In this document: positions 1-10,180 of the stretch, one piece after another
How the letters are laid out: each line of letters begins with the position of its first letter
How positions within the stretch are numbered: position 1 is the stretch's first letter
NCBI RefSeq assembly: GCF_000298075.1
Contig: NZ_JH815593.1
Span: 495,371-557,015 of the forward strand
Reading direction: 5' to 3'
Length of the DNA stretch: 61,645 nt
Origin: Staphylococcus massiliensis CCUG 55927
GTDB lineage: Bacteria; Bacillota; Bacilli; Staphylococcales; Staphylococcaceae
Notes under the pieces: generated by a model
What the model saw: the letters and a program-made list of their open reading frames with translations, nothing else
Database searches by the model: none
What the model was told of the DNA's origin: nothing
Made by a program: the position numbers and the translations under genes

Positions 1-1
1 C

Positions 2-33
2 AAAAAACTAGGGCGATGACACCACCCTAGTTT
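2..33 (-). terminator. Intrinsic terminator after femB
   Basis: On the minus strand a GC-rich hairpin (arms AACTAGGG / CCCTAGTT) is followed by a T-run. It lies 14 bases past the femB stop codon and closes the femA-femB unit. Confidence 0.85.
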
Positions 34-46
34 CGATACACTATTA

Positions 47-1306
47 TTATCTACCAATCTTACTGCGAACAGCTTGGTATTTGTTATAAATCCAGTATTT
101 AATCGGTTTAATTGGCTTGTAGAAATCACCAATTAACTCTTCAATTTGAACATTAAAGCCACGTTTAAAGCGGTAAACACCATAATCTTCGCTATCCTCA
201 GTGAAGTCACCTGATAAACCATAGAAATTATAGCGTTCATAGCCGTGCTCGAAACAATAATTAATCATGTGCCAATGCATCATATAAGGGCCCATGTAAT
301 TATTGTATTTAGCAGATGAACCACCTGAGAAGTAGTTCACTTCGTAAGCATTCGTAAAGAAGACACCACTTGCTAAGTTTAATACATCGCCGTCTGTTTG
401 ACGCAGCTCGCTAGCTGCAAGAAGTTCTTTCTGAGCATGACTAATTTGCTTGTCTAATTCAGCAATCTTCTTAAGTTGTTTATCAGATTTATTTTCTTTC
501 GCCATCATTTGATCACGCTTAGACTCTTGTTCAGTTAATGACTTCTGAAGATTCTCGATATACTCACTTAGATCAATGTACGCTAGTGGCATTAACACTT
601 TATCGCCGTAATTGTGAATAAAGTTCTTGAAATACTCATCGGTCTTAGACGTAAAACCTGTACGCGCTTCTGTTTCACGATACAACTCAAGGAAGATGTC
701 GATTTCATCTTCGTCTAGCATACGAATCTTAACACCATAATTCTTAGCTTTGTTGATATTACGTTTACGCTGACTATCAAATTGCTTCTTAAGTGATTGT
801 GGTGTTTCACCTTTTAGGTTTAATACACCCATCCATCTTACCTGACTTGAATTGTCATATTGCGTCGTAAACCCGTGGTGCGTATAACCATGTGACTTAA
901 ATAAATTCACTAACTTATCGTTCTTTTCAAAATCAGGAAACGGATTAATATCCTTATCATAAAGATTGTACATCCAGTAAGGGTCAATCTTTACATAAAG
1001 ACATTGATGTTGCTTTAGATACTTATCAAGTCCCTTTAGATAGTAATCAACAAGACCTAAATCACTATAATCCATGACTGGACCGCGATTTGAGTAATAA
1101 ACATAACTTCCAATTGTAGGAATCTTAGAAAATAGACTCGCAGCGATGACGCGATTTGCTTCATCTTTAACCCCGAGTAATACAACCTGGAAACCATCGT
1201 CTTCTCTTGTCTTAATACTTTCTTTCATTTGAAAGTAATGACTTTCCAATGTGGAATTTTGAACAAATTGGTCATATTCTTCAACTGTTAATTCTGTAAA
1301 TTTCAT
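47..1306 (-). CDS. femB: FemB-type peptidyltransferase (pentaglycine bridge residues 4-5)
   Basis: A 419-residue FemABX-family protein. These cytosolic enzymes use aminoacyl-tRNA to add amino acids to the lipid II cross-bridge; FemB adds the fourth and fifth glycines in S. aureus. The protein has the duplicated GNAT-like fold, with the [10 protein letters not shown] segment near residue 70 and [10 protein letters not shown] near residue 365. Between them, at about 245-300, is the charged coiled-coil arm ([15 protein letters not shown] region) typical of FemA/FemB. Length equals the staphylococcal enzyme (419). It follows femA by 60 bases. The FemB rather than FemA assignment rests on gene order and similarity; the exact bridge residue added in this species (Gly, Ser or Ala) cannot be read from sequence. 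Confidence 0.93.
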   Translation of the reverse strand: MKFTELTVEEYDQFVQNSTLESHYFQMKESIKTREDDGFQVVLLGVKDEANRVIAASLFSKIPTIGSYVYYSNRGPVMDYSDLGLVDYYLKGLDKYLKQHQCLYVKIDPYWMYNLYDKDINPFPDFEKNDKLVNLFKSHGYTHHGFTTQYDNSSQVRWMGVLNLKGETPQSLKKQFDSQRKRNINKAKNYGVKIRMLDEDEIDIFLELYRETEARTGFTSKTDEYFKNFIHNYGDKVLMPLAYIDLSEYIENLQKSLTEQESKRDQMMAKENKSDKQLKKIAELDKQISHAQKELLAASELRQTDGDVLNLASGVFFTNAYEVNYFSGGSSAKYNNYMGPYMMHWHMINYCFEHGYERYNFYGLSGDFTEDSEDYGVYRFKRGFNVQIEELIGDFYKPIKPIKYWIYNKYQAVRSKIGR

Positions 1307-1366
1307 ACCAATCGAATTCCCTTCTTCTAGATAATACTATTATAACACTGTGTGAGACATAATAAA

Positions 1367-2638
1367 TTACCTCTTAATTCTATCTTTTGCTTTTTTAAGC
1401 AATTTATAAACATTGTATGCCGGTTTGTTTATTGGTTTAACAAAGTCACCAACATATTCTATAACATCAGCATTGAATCCTTTTTTAAATTTAATTACGC
1501 CAGCATCTTCTGCCTCTTCTGAAAAGTCACCACTAATGCCATAGAAATTATAACGATCAATACCATGGTCTAGTGCGTAATTAATCATCTCCCATTGAAC
1601 GGCGTAACTGCCTGCAAAGTGCCTAAACTCATTAGACGTTCCACCTGCGTAATAAACCACTTCAAAAGGATTAATAATAAAGAATGCTGCTGAAATTGGT
1701 AGCTCATTACCATGTTTCGCTTGTAAGTCTTTCGCTTCTTTAAGTTTGTTTTGGTTCGCTTCAAGTTGCTGTTCAAGATTCGCTTTTTTATTATGAGATT
1801 TCTTGTTATCTGGACGTTTCTCGATATCTTTCTCGGCTTTAGCAATCTCTTTATGGAAACCTGCTTCTTCTTTCGTTAATTCTTCGATATACTCATCGAA
1901 ATTAATGTAAGCAAGCGGTACCAGTACACGGTCACCGTAATGCTTCATACGGTCGTAGTAGAAATCATCATCTCGGTCGTCGAATGCTTTCGTTTCAGCA
2001 GTTTGTTCCATAAACGAACGGAAGATATCTAATTCATCTTCTTTTAAGAAGCGAACTTTAACACCGTTCTTCGCAACTTTCTTAGTATTACGTTTGCGAA
2101 GGCTATCCATACCTTTAAGCACGTCTTTATCTGTCTTGTCTTTTAAATCAAGAACCGAGTGGAAACGAACTTGGTAAATTGAACTGAAACCAGTCGTAAA
2201 TCCATCATGCTCGAAACCTAATTCTTGCATCTTATCAAATAACCAGTCGTTCTCATAATCCTTAATGACTTCACCATCATGATTACGCATCTTATATGGT
2301 AAATAAGGATCAACACGTAAATATAAACAGTTATATTGTTTTAAATACTTAGATAATTCGTTAAAAAAGAAGTGCACAAGCTCTTTATTGTCATAATCAA
2401 TCACAGGTCCGCGATTCGAATAAAAGTACTTGTAAAATTTCATAACTGGTACTGCAGTTAACAGACAGGCTGCAAGTACATGATTATCTTTGTCTTTAAT
2501 ACCTACTAAATGTGTTTCAGTACCTTCAGATACTTTCAACTCATAGTTTTGTTCCATTTGTGTAAAATGGCTATAAGGCATTGCATCCGCAAATTGCCCA
2601 AATTCTGCAGTCGTTAAATTCGTAAATTTCATTTTCAT
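1367..2638 (-). CDS. femA: FemA-type peptidyltransferase (bridge residues 2-3)
   Basis: A 423-residue FemABX-family enzyme, paralogous to the femB product just downstream. It has the same YSNRGPVIDY and YNFYGISGDF motifs and a lysine/glutamate-rich coiled-coil arm at about 250-305 that in FemA-type enzymes contacts tRNA. FemA adds the second and third residues of the interpeptide bridge. The start has an AGGAG site five bases upstream; an ATG two codons further in is the only alternative. It sits downstream of trp and a DJ-1 gene, matching the staphylococcal trp-fem order. Loss in S. aureus sharply lowers beta-lactam resistance, so it is usually conserved. Confidence 0.95.
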   Translation of the reverse strand: MKMKFTNLTTAEFGQFADAMPYSHFTQMEQNYELKVSEGTETHLVGIKDKDNHVLAACLLTAVPVMKFYKYFYSNRGPVIDYDNKELVHFFFNELSKYLKQYNCLYLRVDPYLPYKMRNHDGEVIKDYENDWLFDKMQELGFEHDGFTTGFSSIYQVRFHSVLDLKDKTDKDVLKGMDSLRKRNTKKVAKNGVKVRFLKEDELDIFRSFMEQTAETKAFDDRDDDFYYDRMKHYGDRVLVPLAYINFDEYIEELTKEEAGFHKEIAKAEKDIEKRPDNKKSHNKKANLEQQLEANQNKLKEAKDLQAKHGNELPISAAFFIINPFEVVYYAGGTSNEFRHFAGSYAVQWEMINYALDHGIDRYNFYGISGDFSEEAEDAGVIKFKKGFNADVIEYVGDFVKPINKPAYNVYKLLKKAKDRIKR

Positions 2639-2840
2639 TATGCTCCTATATCTCTAAATACGTCATTTACTAAAACTTTAGTGTTTCGAAATATATGACC
2701 CTTTAACTTTGGCTATTATACAATAAAGCTTAGCAAAACTAAAAGTGTAAAGAACGTTAAATTCTTAATTTAAAATCGTTTTTGTATGTATGTCATTGAT
2801 GCAACTTATATGTCTAATTTAAAAATGACTAAGAGGCATC

Positions 2841-2903
2841 AAAAAAACACCTCAATATTATATTAACATGTATGAAACCGTAAATATAATAATTGAAGTG
2901 TTA
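2841..2903 (-). terminator. Terminator after the DJ-1 gene
   Basis: On the minus strand, imperfect 19-20-base arms (AACACTTCAAT... and ...ATTGAGGTGTT) form a long A/T-rich hairpin ending in a seven-T run. It lies between the DJ-1 gene and femA, so femA probably has its own promoter in the remaining 200 bases (2640-2840). I could not pick out a convincing -35/-10 pair there. Confidence 0.75.
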
Positions 2904-2928
2904 TTAAATGTTTATTTAATTGATAAGA

Positions 2929-3588
2929 TTACCCTTTTAACGCATTTTTTAAAGCAACGCCAACGCCTTCACTTGATTGAGGGTTTTGTCCTGTTATAAA
3001 AGGCTTGCTCTCAATAACATGTTCAGAAAAATCATCTTTAGATTCAAATTCTGCACCTTGCTTACGTAATTCAGTTTCAAGCAAGAATGGAACTTTGTCA
3101 TCAAGCTTCATTGCTTTTTCTTCACTATCCGTAAAGCCTGTTATTTTAATATCTTTCACAAGGTATTCACCATTATCATCTTTCGCACCTACAAATGCAC
3201 TAGGTCCGTGACAAACAGCTGATACCCATTTATCTTCTTTAATAAATGCTTGAACAAGTGCACTTACTTTCTCATTGTTCGCGTAATCGAATACTGTACC
3301 GTGTCCGCCTGGGAAATAAACTGCATCATAATCACTACTATTCACTTCATCAATTGATTTTAATTGCTGAAGTAATTTTGAGAAACCTTCATACTTTTCA
3401 AGTTCATTATTTGCTACAGAATTAGGGTCAACAGGTGTGCTACCACCTTTAATTGAACTTAATTCTACTTCAATACCAGCATCATCTAACACATGGTAAA
3501 CCGCCGCAGCTTCTTCTAACCATAAACCAGTTGGCGTACCATCTTTAAATTCATCCGTACTCGTTAAGACAAATAATACTTTAGTCAT
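2929..3588 (-). CDS. DJ-1/PfpI-family (class I glutamine amidotransferase-like) protein
   Basis: A 219-residue Hsp31-like DJ-1/PfpI protein. The nucleophile elbow AVCHGPSA holds the catalytic Cys at about residue 125 followed by His, and the upstream VYFPGGHG loop carries the acidic side. Family members act as glyoxalase III/deglycase, chaperone or stress proteins; which applies here is not visible. Start: GGGAG site then ATG. It lies 51 bases after trpA with no terminator between, so trp readthrough may reach it. A TATAAT at 3625-3630 (minus strand) could give it a separate promoter. In S. aureus, as I recall it, femA follows trpA directly, so this gene looks inserted. Confidence 0.88.
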   Translation of the reverse strand: MTKVLFVLTSTDEFKDGTPTGLWLEEAAAVYHVLDDAGIEVELSSIKGGSTPVDPNSVANNELEKYEGFSKLLQQLKSIDEVNSSDYDAVYFPGGHGTVFDYANNEKVSALVQAFIKEDKWVSAVCHGPSAFVGAKDDNGEYLVKDIKITGFTDSEEKAMKLDDKVPFLLETELRKQGAEFESKDDFSEHVIESKPFITGQNPQSSEGVGVALKNALKG

Positions 3589-3639
3589 GATATATCTCCC
3601 TTCTTTATGGTACCTCGTAATCTTATTATATCACATGCG

Positions 3640-4374
3640 TTATCGAGATTCATTTAAAGCGGCTTGTATTGAAGCCAAATACTGATACGTCGTTTCGTCA
3701 GGTCCTTCCTTGAAACGTTTAACAATTTCACTACCGATAACGACACCATCAGCCGTAGCTGCGATTTCTTTGACGTCTTTCGGTGTCTTAATACCAAACC
3801 CTGCCATCACAGGTACTTTGGCATGACGCTTAATAAATTCAATTTTTTCTTTTAGCTCAGGGTGAAAGGCCCCGTCCTGCCCTGTAATTGCATTCATCGT
3901 TACCGTGTATATAAAGCCCTCAGCTTCTTTCGCAATGTTTTCAATACGTGCTTCATTCGCTGTCATCGAGATTAACGAAATTAACTTTAGCTTACGATTC
4001 GGATGGCGTTCTTTAAGTTGCTTCAGTAGTTCATACGGTAAATCAGGTATAATTAATCCATACACCCCTGCTTCCGTACAAGCTTTAAAAAATGCATCTT
4101 CACCATACACTTCGATCATATGATAATACGTCATCAAGATATATGGGACCTTAATATGATCACGGTGTTGTTTCAAAGTCTCTAAAATCTTATCCGTAGT
4201 TTGTCCTTCGCGAATCGCCTCTTGGCCAGCTTCCATTATAATTGGCCCGTCTGCTACAGGATCTGAAAATGGAATGCCAATTTCAACATAATCCGCACCG
4301 TAATGTTCTAAGAGCTTCAAATTTTCAATCATCTTCTGATTACCCATAATATAAGGTACAAATAATTTACCCAT
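3640..4374 (-). CDS. trpA: Tryptophan synthase alpha chain
   Basis: A 244-residue TIM-barrel enzyme that cleaves indole-3-glycerol phosphate to indole and glyceraldehyde-3-phosphate and passes indole to TrpB. Visible features: the catalytic Glu in [17 protein letters not shown] (about residues 28-44), the second catalytic acid in YILMTYYH, and the phosphate-binding GFGIKTP/VIGSEIV loops. The open frame extends further upstream into trpB, but the start MGKLFVPYI has a GAGGTG site and overlaps trpB by only 8 bases. That fits translational coupling, so I prefer it. Confidence 0.95.
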   Translation of the reverse strand: MGKLFVPYIMGNQKMIENLKLLEHYGADYVEIGIPFSDPVADGPIIMEAGQEAIREGQTTDKILETLKQHRDHIKVPYILMTYYHMIEVYGEDAFFKACTEAGVYGLIIPDLPYELLKQLKERHPNRKLKLISLISMTANEARIENIAKEAEGFIYTVTMNAITGQDGAFHPELKEKIEFIKRHAKVPVMAGFGIKTPKDVKEIAATADGVVIGSEIVKRFKEGPDETTYQYLASIQAALNESR

Positions 4375-5581
4375 CACGACGCACCTCTTCTCCAAAGTAA
4401 GTTCGAATCGTGTCCATATCTTTATCACCACGTCCAGATATCGTTACGACAATGATGTCATCTGGATTCATTTCTTGTGCTAAACGCTCGACATAACTTA
4501 GCGCATGCGCACTTTCTATTGCCGGGATAATCCCTTCAGCTTCCGTAAAGCGTTTCAATGCTTGCATAGCTTCATCATCAGAAGCCATTTCATATTGAAC
4601 ACGTCCAATATCGTGGTAATAGCAATGTTCCGGGCCAATTCCAGGATAATCCAGTCCAGCAGAAATAGAATGCGCTAAATCAATTTGATTATGTTCATCT
4701 TGGATGATATACATCTTCGTACCATGTAACACACCCTTTTTACCTTTATTAATTGCAAGCGCGTGACGTTTCGTATCTGGCCCTTCTCCTGATGCTTCTA
4801 CACCGTATAACTTAACCGATTCATCTTGTATGAAGGGATAGAATGTTCCTATCGCATTCGAACCACCACCTATACAAGCAACAACCGCATCAGGTAAACG
4901 GTTTTCGCGTTTCATTAATTGTGACTTGATTTCCTTACCGATAACACTTTGGAAATCTCTTACCATAGTTGGAGACGGATCTGGCCCTAAAGCTGATCCT
5001 AATAAGTAATGCGTGTCATCAACGTTCTCAACCCAGTATTGGAGTGCCTTGTTTACGGCATCAGATAACGTACCTTGCCCATCCGTAACACTCACCACTT
5101 TAGCGCCTAACAATTCCATTCGAAACACATTTTGCTTTTGACGACGAATATCTTCCTCACCCATAAATACAATTAAATCCATATCGAATAAAGCTGCAAC
5201 AGTCGCACTCGCTACACCATGTTGTCCTGCACCCGTTTCAGCGACAAGCTTCTTTTTACCCATTGCTTGAGCAACGAGCGCTTGACCGAGGGCATTATTA
5301 ATTTTATGCGCACCAGTATGATTCAAATCCTCACGCTTTAAATAAATCTTCGCCCCACCTATCGCCTTCGTATAGGATTCAGCATAAGTCAGCGGTGTTT
5401 CACGTCCTACATAGTGCTTCAAATAATCTTGATACTTCTCTTGAAAAGCCACGTCCGTTTTCAATCTTTGATAAACTGTCTTTAACTCTTGAACAGCAGG
5501 CATTAACGTTTCAGGTACAAATTGCCCACCATATTCTCCAAAGAAGCCTAATTCATCAGCTTCAGTTTGTATATATGTCAT
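4367..5581 (-). CDS. trpB: Tryptophan synthase beta chain
   Basis: A 404-residue PLP enzyme that condenses indole with serine to make tryptophan in an alpha2-beta2 complex with TrpA. The PLP lysine lies in [14 protein letters not shown] (about residue 92), and the phosphate cradle is [10 protein letters not shown] (about 238). The N-terminal [12 protein letters not shown] and the catalytic Glu in the AETGAGQHG segment are intact. One base separates it from trpF, and its end overlaps trpA by 8 bases. Full family length; nothing unusual. Confidence 0.97.
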   Translation of the reverse strand: MTYIQTEADELGFFGEYGGQFVPETLMPAVQELKTVYQRLKTDVAFQEKYQDYLKHYVGRETPLTYAESYTKAIGGAKIYLKREDLNHTGAHKINNALGQALVAQAMGKKKLVAETGAGQHGVASATVAALFDMDLIVFMGEEDIRRQKQNVFRMELLGAKVVSVTDGQGTLSDAVNKALQYWVENVDDTHYLLGSALGPDPSPTMVRDFQSVIGKEIKSQLMKRENRLPDAVVACIGGGSNAIGTFYPFIQDESVKLYGVEASGEGPDTKRHALAINKGKKGVLHGTKMYIIQDEHNQIDLAHSISAGLDYPGIGPEHCYYHDIGRVQYEMASDDEAMQALKRFTEAEGIIPAIESAHALSYVERLAQEMNPDDIIVVTISGRGDKDMDTIRTYFGEEVRRDG

Positions 5582-5582
5582 G

Positions 5583-6206
5583 TTAAACGCTCCTTTTTAT
5601 TGTATTTATAAAAGCTTCCATTTTTTCTTGAGATTTATAACCATCTACTTCAATACCACTTGATAAATCAAAACCAATAAGACACTGAGATATATGTTTC
5701 GCCTGTTCAACATTGTCACTGTTTATACCGCCTGCTAGTAGAAATGGTGTATCTTTAATGGCTTTTACTAAAGACCATTTAAAAGTTTCACCTGTACCAC
5801 CACGCTGTGAAGACGGTGTATCAATGATAAATACATCTACAAGCGACTCATATAACCTCATGATGCGCGACGTTTTAGTTGAAGCGGGTATCGCTTTAAA
5901 AATTTTCACATCAGGATACTTGTCTTTAATGTCCTTGATATAACCCGGTTCCTCATTGCCATGTAATTGAATGGTATTAATAGAAGTTTGCGTTAAAATC
6001 TCGTCTATAAGCGCCATTTTTGGATTAACTAACACTGCCACACGGTCGATTTTAGAAGGGATCGCTTGAGATAACGTTTTCATTTCTTCAATCGAAACAT
6101 GTCGTTTACTTTTCGGATAATGAATAAAACCAATCGCATTAACCCCTAATTCAACAGCTACTTCAACTTCAACTAACCTTTTAAAACCGCAAAATTTGAT
6201 ATACAT
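5583..6206 (-). CDS. trpF: Phosphoribosylanthranilate isomerase
   Basis: A 207-residue TIM-barrel enzyme of the third tryptophan step, an Amadori rearrangement of phosphoribosylanthranilate. The N-terminal KFCGFKR motif carries the catalytic Cys. The catalytic Asp is in [14 protein letters not shown] (about residue 130), and the phosphate site is [10 protein letters not shown] plus GFDLSSGIE near the C-terminus. It follows trpC by 5 bases and precedes trpB by one base. Typical length. Confidence 0.96.
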   Translation of the reverse strand: MYIKFCGFKRLVEVEVAVELGVNAIGFIHYPKSKRHVSIEEMKTLSQAIPSKIDRVAVLVNPKMALIDEILTQTSINTIQLHGNEEPGYIKDIKDKYPDVKIFKAIPASTKTSRIMRLYESLVDVFIIDTPSSQRGGTGETFKWSLVKAIKDTPFLLAGGINSDNVEQAKHISQCLIGFDLSSGIEVDGYKSQEKMEAFINTIKRSV

Positions 6207-6211
6207 CGTGA

Positions 6212-6988
6212 TCAGATCCTTTGCCTTAATTGAGGTATCAATGCGTCGAGTCGTTTTGAACGCATTAACGCTTCACCCATCAATACACCAGAAATGCCTG
6301 AGTCTATGATTGCTGCAATATCTTCAGGCGACTGAATGCCACTTTCAGATATATAATACGTATGACTGTTCAAGTCTCCATTTAAGATATGTTTCGTATG
6401 TTGCACATCCGTTATAAAGGTTTTTAAATCCCTGTTATTCACACCAATTAAACGAGGATTCAATTGATGCGCACGTTCAAGTTCTTGTTTATCGTGTACT
6501 TCAACAAGTACCTCTAAATCTTTTTCAAGCGCATAGTTGTATAACAACTCCAATTGTGCATCAGTTAAGATATGAACGATCAGTAGAATGATGTCAGCTC
6601 CTGCTTGGTGCGCAACATCAATTTGAGACGTATCAACGATAAAATCTTTGCATAAAATCGGTAAATCGGTATGTTGTCTTAATTGCATGAGACGCTCGAA
6701 ACTACCTGAAAAGTACTTTTCATCGGTTAAAATAGATATTGCTTTCGCACCGTGCGCTTCATAAACTTTAACCTGTTCAACAAGATTACGCGTTGGAATA
6801 TCTTTGACGCTCGGACTCTTAGATTTGATTTCAGCTATAACTTCGATGTGATTGCTCGCTTCTAGTGCGCTAATAAATGAGCGCTTAGAATGAGAACGCT
6901 CAGACTTAATTTCAGTTAACTTTCGCTTATAATAGCCGTCTTCAATTAATGTGGTCTTATATTCAACAATGTCGTCTAAAATCGTCAT
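6212..6988 (-). CDS. trpC: Indole-3-glycerol phosphate synthase
   Basis: A 258-residue TIM barrel that closes the indole ring by decarboxylating CdRP. Signature EIKSKSPS (catalytic Lys/Ser, about residue 53), CKDFIVD (catalytic Lys, about 112), LEVLVEVHD (Glu), GVNNRDLKTF (Asn) and ESGIQSPEDI are all present. It overlaps the trpD stop by 4 bases (ATGA coupling). Monofunctional, not fused to TrpF. Confidence 0.97.
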   Translation of the reverse strand: MTILDDIVEYKTTLIEDGYYKRKLTEIKSERSHSKRSFISALEASNHIEVIAEIKSKSPSVKDIPTRNLVEQVKVYEAHGAKAISILTDEKYFSGSFERLMQLRQHTDLPILCKDFIVDTSQIDVAHQAGADIILLIVHILTDAQLELLYNYALEKDLEVLVEVHDKQELERAHQLNPRLIGVNNRDLKTFITDVQHTKHILNGDLNSHTYYISESGIQSPEDIAAIIDSGISGVLMGEALMRSKRLDALIPQLRQRI

Positions 6989-7986
6989 ACGCTAACACCT
7001 CCTAATTGTTGATACAATTTCAAAGCGAATTGTTTGTCTATGATCTTTCGCGCTTGATGTACGCCTTCCTGAATCGATGCTGCTTTTTCGCTTACATACA
7101 AAGCAATGCCTGCATTTAATAAAACCACATCACGCTTTGGTCCTTGCTCCGTGCCATTTAAGATACGTAGCGTGATTGCTTTATTGACGTCAACATCCCC
7201 ACCTATCAACGACGCATTATCCGCATAATTCAAACCGAAGTCCTTAGCATTTATCGTATATTGTTTAATCTCGTTCGGAGTGACTTCATAAATTAAGTTA
7301 TCTCCGGATAACGTAGCCTCATCCATACCATTCGCACCATGTACGACGATTGCACGCTTACGTCCAAGCGTTTGAATTGTCTTTGCAATCATCGACATCT
7401 TACTAGGTTCGTAAACACCCATAACTTGGTAATCTAATTGAAACGGATTAATCATCGGCCCAACAATATTGAAAACAGTGGGCATTGGAATACGTTTTCG
7501 AATCGGTTGAATGTACTTAAACACTGGATACGTTTCAGTGGCACTTAAGAATGATATTCCTTTTTCATCAACGTCTTGTGTAGCGTTTTGAACGCTCAAC
7601 GTTTCAACTTTTAAAGCTTCTAAAAGGTCGACGCTACCTGACTTGGAAGTAATGCTTCTGTTGCCGTGCTTTATAATAGGCACGCCTGCAGCCGCAACTA
7701 CAAACGACACGGTTGTTGAAATGTTAAAGCTATTCGAGCGATCGCCACCTGTTCCACATACGCACATCGCATTATTGTATGTGGGCTGCGTTTGATACAT
7801 CGAAGCGATTAATGCTTTTGTTAAAGCTGTTAACTCCTCAGTTGTTTCGCGCTTCATCGTAAAAGCAATTAAAATGTGCAGTTTCTCTTGCTCATCCACA
7901 TTTTCATCTAAAAAGAAGTCAACCATCCACTGTACTTCAGCCTCTGTTAAGTTTTGAAATTGCATAAGCTTTTTTAAGATTTCCAT
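6985..7986 (-). CDS. trpD: Anthranilate phosphoribosyltransferase
   Basis: A 333-residue enzyme that joins anthranilate to PRPP. The glycine-rich PRPP loop CGTGGDRSNSFNIST (about residues 77-91), KHGNRSITSKSGSVDLLE, and the acidic DEATLSG metal site are intact. It overlaps trpG by 13 bases and trpC by 4, indicating translational coupling. Normal length. Confidence 0.97.
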   Translation of the reverse strand: MEILKKLMQFQNLTEAEVQWMVDFFLDENVDEQEKLHILIAFTMKRETTEELTALTKALIASMYQTQPTYNNAMCVCGTGGDRSNSFNISTTVSFVVAAAGVPIIKHGNRSITSKSGSVDLLEALKVETLSVQNATQDVDEKGISFLSATETYPVFKYIQPIRKRIPMPTVFNIVGPMINPFQLDYQVMGVYEPSKMSMIAKTIQTLGRKRAIVVHGANGMDEATLSGDNLIYEVTPNEIKQYTINAKDFGLNYADNASLIGGDVDVNKAITLRILNGTEQGPKRDVVLLNAGIALYVSEKAASIQEGVHQARKIIDKQFALKLYQQLGGVSV

Positions 7987-8555
7987 GGTTTTTGACTCCT
8001 TTCTTTTGTTAGGTCAACAAAATTCTTTATGATTTGAGGTCCTACATCACAAGCGAACGATTCTGGATGATACTGAATACCGAAATGTGGTTTACTTTGA
8101 TGCTCGAAAGACTGAATACAGTCTTTAATAGTGCCAGTGATAACCAACCGATGTGGAAAAGATTCAAACTGACAAACTAATGAGTGGTAACGCATAATGT
8201 CGAAATATTCTGATAAACCTTTGTATAATCGAGACGGATAATTAACCTTCATTCGGTCTACTTTTCCATGTAAGACCTTCTCACCTTCCACCACTAAACC
8301 GTTGTAGTAACAATTAATAGCTTGAGCGCCTAAGCATACGCCTAAGATTGGTTTATGGTCATATCGAGAAATAATCTTCTCTAAATCATTTGTATCAATC
8401 GGATGTCCTGGACCAGGTGAAATGACCACCCCATCGCATTCAATTTGCAGAACATCATTATCATCTGGGTAACGAATAATCACATCGTCGTGCTTAGCTA
8501 TTAAATCAATCAAGTTGTAGGTAAATGAATCGTAGTTGTCGATGATTAAAATCAT
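7974..8555 (-). CDS. trpG: Anthranilate synthase component II (glutaminase)
   Basis: A 193-residue class I glutamine amidotransferase that supplies ammonia to TrpE. The triad is visible: Cys in LGVCLGAQ (about residue 77) and His-x-Glu in QYHPESF (about 168-170). NYDSFTYNL at the N-terminus is the usual opening. The start overlaps the trpE stop (ATGA). It may also serve folate synthesis (PabA role) if no separate pabA exists; that is not decidable here. Confidence 0.96.
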   Translation of the reverse strand: MILIIDNYDSFTYNLIDLIAKHDDVIIRYPDDNDVLQIECDGVVISPGPGHPIDTNDLEKIISRYDHKPILGVCLGAQAINCYYNGLVVEGEKVLHGKVDRMKVNYPSRLYKGLSEYFDIMRYHSLVCQFESFPHRLVITGTIKDCIQSFEHQSKPHFGIQYHPESFACDVGPQIIKNFVDLTKERSQKPWKS

Positions 8556-9955
8556 GGTGTTACCTCCAATAAACTTTTAGCTTTAAGTTTCGTTTCATTC
8601 AATTCATTCTCAACCTTAGAGTCATAGACAACACCACATCCTGCTTCCACACGCACAAACGTGTCATCAATAAGCATCGTGCGAATTGCTAAAGCTAAAT
8701 CGAGATTCTGATTACAATTGATATAACCAACGCCACCACTATAAACGCCTCGTTTATAAGGATGCGTTTCATAGATACGTTGTATCGCACGTAACTTTGG
8801 TGCTCCTGAAACCGTTCCCGTAGGTAGTAAACTCGTTATGACTTCGATTGGCGATATGTCATCCTTCAACTCGCCTTCAACTTCGCTGACGATATGCATG
8901 ACATGTTCGAAACGCTCAATGTCCATCAACTTTTTAAGTGACACTGAACCAACCTTTGAAACGCGATGGACATCGTTACGCCCTAAATCTACCAACATGC
9001 GGTGTTCACTTAATTCCTTCTCATCATTCATGAGTTGCTTGGCATTCTGACAATCTTCATGTTCATCTCGACCTCTTGAAATCGTTCCAGCAATAGGATT
9101 CGTGGTAACCTTGTTATTCGTTACCTTCACAAAGCTTTCAGGTGAACTTCCAACAATAATGTCATCCTCTAAGTTAATGTAGTACAAATAAGGACTCGGG
9201 TTACGACGCTTTAACTTCCGATAAAGTTGGTAACTTAAACTATCTAACTGATCCTGAAATCCATGCTTATATTGATAAATACGCGATGGAACCACCTGAA
9301 ACATATCCCCAGCCTTAATGAGCTTCTTGAAGGTATTAACGCGTTCCTTGAACGTTTCTTCATCAATATTCGCCGTGATTGTTTTGTCTTCATTTTGAAA
9401 AGCCACATCGTTCTTGAATACGGGTACAGACTGTAATGCCTTTACCATTTGATCAACCCTCATATCAAGTTCATATTCAGAAAATTCAGAAAATAGATTT
9501 GATGAAATGACGTATAAAAGCTCTTTATAGTGATCAAATACATAAACACTTTCAATCATATAGAATTTTAAATCCGAACTATCTCCCTCAATAGGTATGT
9601 CCATTAATTTAGGAAATGCATGTCTCACTAAGTCGAAACTACATGTACCAATAAATCCTGAAACAAATGGTAAATGTGCAAGCGAAGGATCTTTGATGTC
9701 CTCATGATACTGATTGATAAACGTTTTTAACTTTTCATAAGGTGATAACGTCTCTTTAATGATTCTAGAAGGAAACCAAATTCGTAACAACTCATGATTT
9801 AACTCCACTCTGCCATATGGCTCGAATGCGACAATTGAATATCGACCTTTTTGTTGGTTATTACTTGAACTCTCCAAAATGATTTTTTTATCTCTCAAAT
9901 AACCGAGTGCTTCTGGTGTGATATCTGCTGGTAAAACTTTGTAACTTATCTTCAA
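8552..9955 (-). CDS. trpE: Anthranilate synthase component I
   Basis: A 467-residue chorismate-utilising enzyme, first gene of the trp operon. The C-terminal catalytic domain shows FQVVPSR, SPESFV, NPIAGTISRG, LVDLGRND and GTVSGAPKLRA, then VRVEAGCGVVYDS. The N-terminal half is the feedback (tryptophan-binding) domain. The start codon is TTG, eight bases after a strong GGAGG; no ATG fits in frame. This weak start follows directly on the T-box 2 terminator. Confidence 0.95.
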   Translation of the reverse strand: MKISYKVLPADITPEALGYLRDKKIILESSSNNQQKGRYSIVAFEPYGRVELNHELLRIWFPSRIIKETLSPYEKLKTFINQYHEDIKDPSLAHLPFVSGFIGTCSFDLVRHAFPKLMDIPIEGDSSDLKFYMIESVYVFDHYKELLYVISSNLFSEFSEYELDMRVDQMVKALQSVPVFKNDVAFQNEDKTITANIDEETFKERVNTFKKLIKAGDMFQVVPSRIYQYKHGFQDQLDSLSYQLYRKLKRRNPSPYLYYINLEDDIIVGSSPESFVKVTNNKVTTNPIAGTISRGRDEHEDCQNAKQLMNDEKELSEHRMLVDLGRNDVHRVSKVGSVSLKKLMDIERFEHVMHIVSEVEGELKDDISPIEVITSLLPTGTVSGAPKLRAIQRIYETHPYKRGVYSGGVGYINCNQNLDLALAIRTMLIDDTFVRVEAGCGVVYDSKVENELNETKLKAKSLLEVTP

Positions 9956-9975
9956 TTTGGTTTCCTCCTTTTTAA

Positions 9976-10180
9976 AATAAAAACGCGCGTATGCAATCCT
10001 TCGAAAAGGACGCTTACGCGCGGTACCACCTTAATTAATTGCATAGATGCAATTCACTCTTACATATTCAATTCGTTGTATCCTTGATAAAACCCAATTC
10101 ATTATTTGAAGGTGTTAGTTTACATCAACCACTAACTTTCTTATGCTACCGTCTCAAATAACTACTTCATTCTATCTAAC
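9976..10180 (-). promoter_or_regulatory. T-box riboswitch 2 (tRNA-Trp), proximal copy
   Basis: Read on the minus strand, a stem I region is followed by specifier UGG within GAATTGGG (plus-strand 10094-10096). Then come the T-box TTAATTAAGGTGGTACCGCG (10040-10021) and a terminator with arms CGCGCGTA / TACGCGCG ending in a U-run at 9976-10022. Uncharged tRNA-Trp would pair with UGG and with the T-box to form the antiterminator. It ends about 20 bases before the trpE start. Confidence 0.93.

Noticed and set aside
1585..1845. 86-residue open frame inside femA on the same strand
   Set aside because: Shifted-frame shadow of femA with no ribosome site and no recognisable protein character.
2639..2840. 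Possible promoter or small RNA between the DJ-1 terminator and femA
   Set aside because: No paired -35/-10 or hairpin that I could defend was found in this AT-rich stretch.
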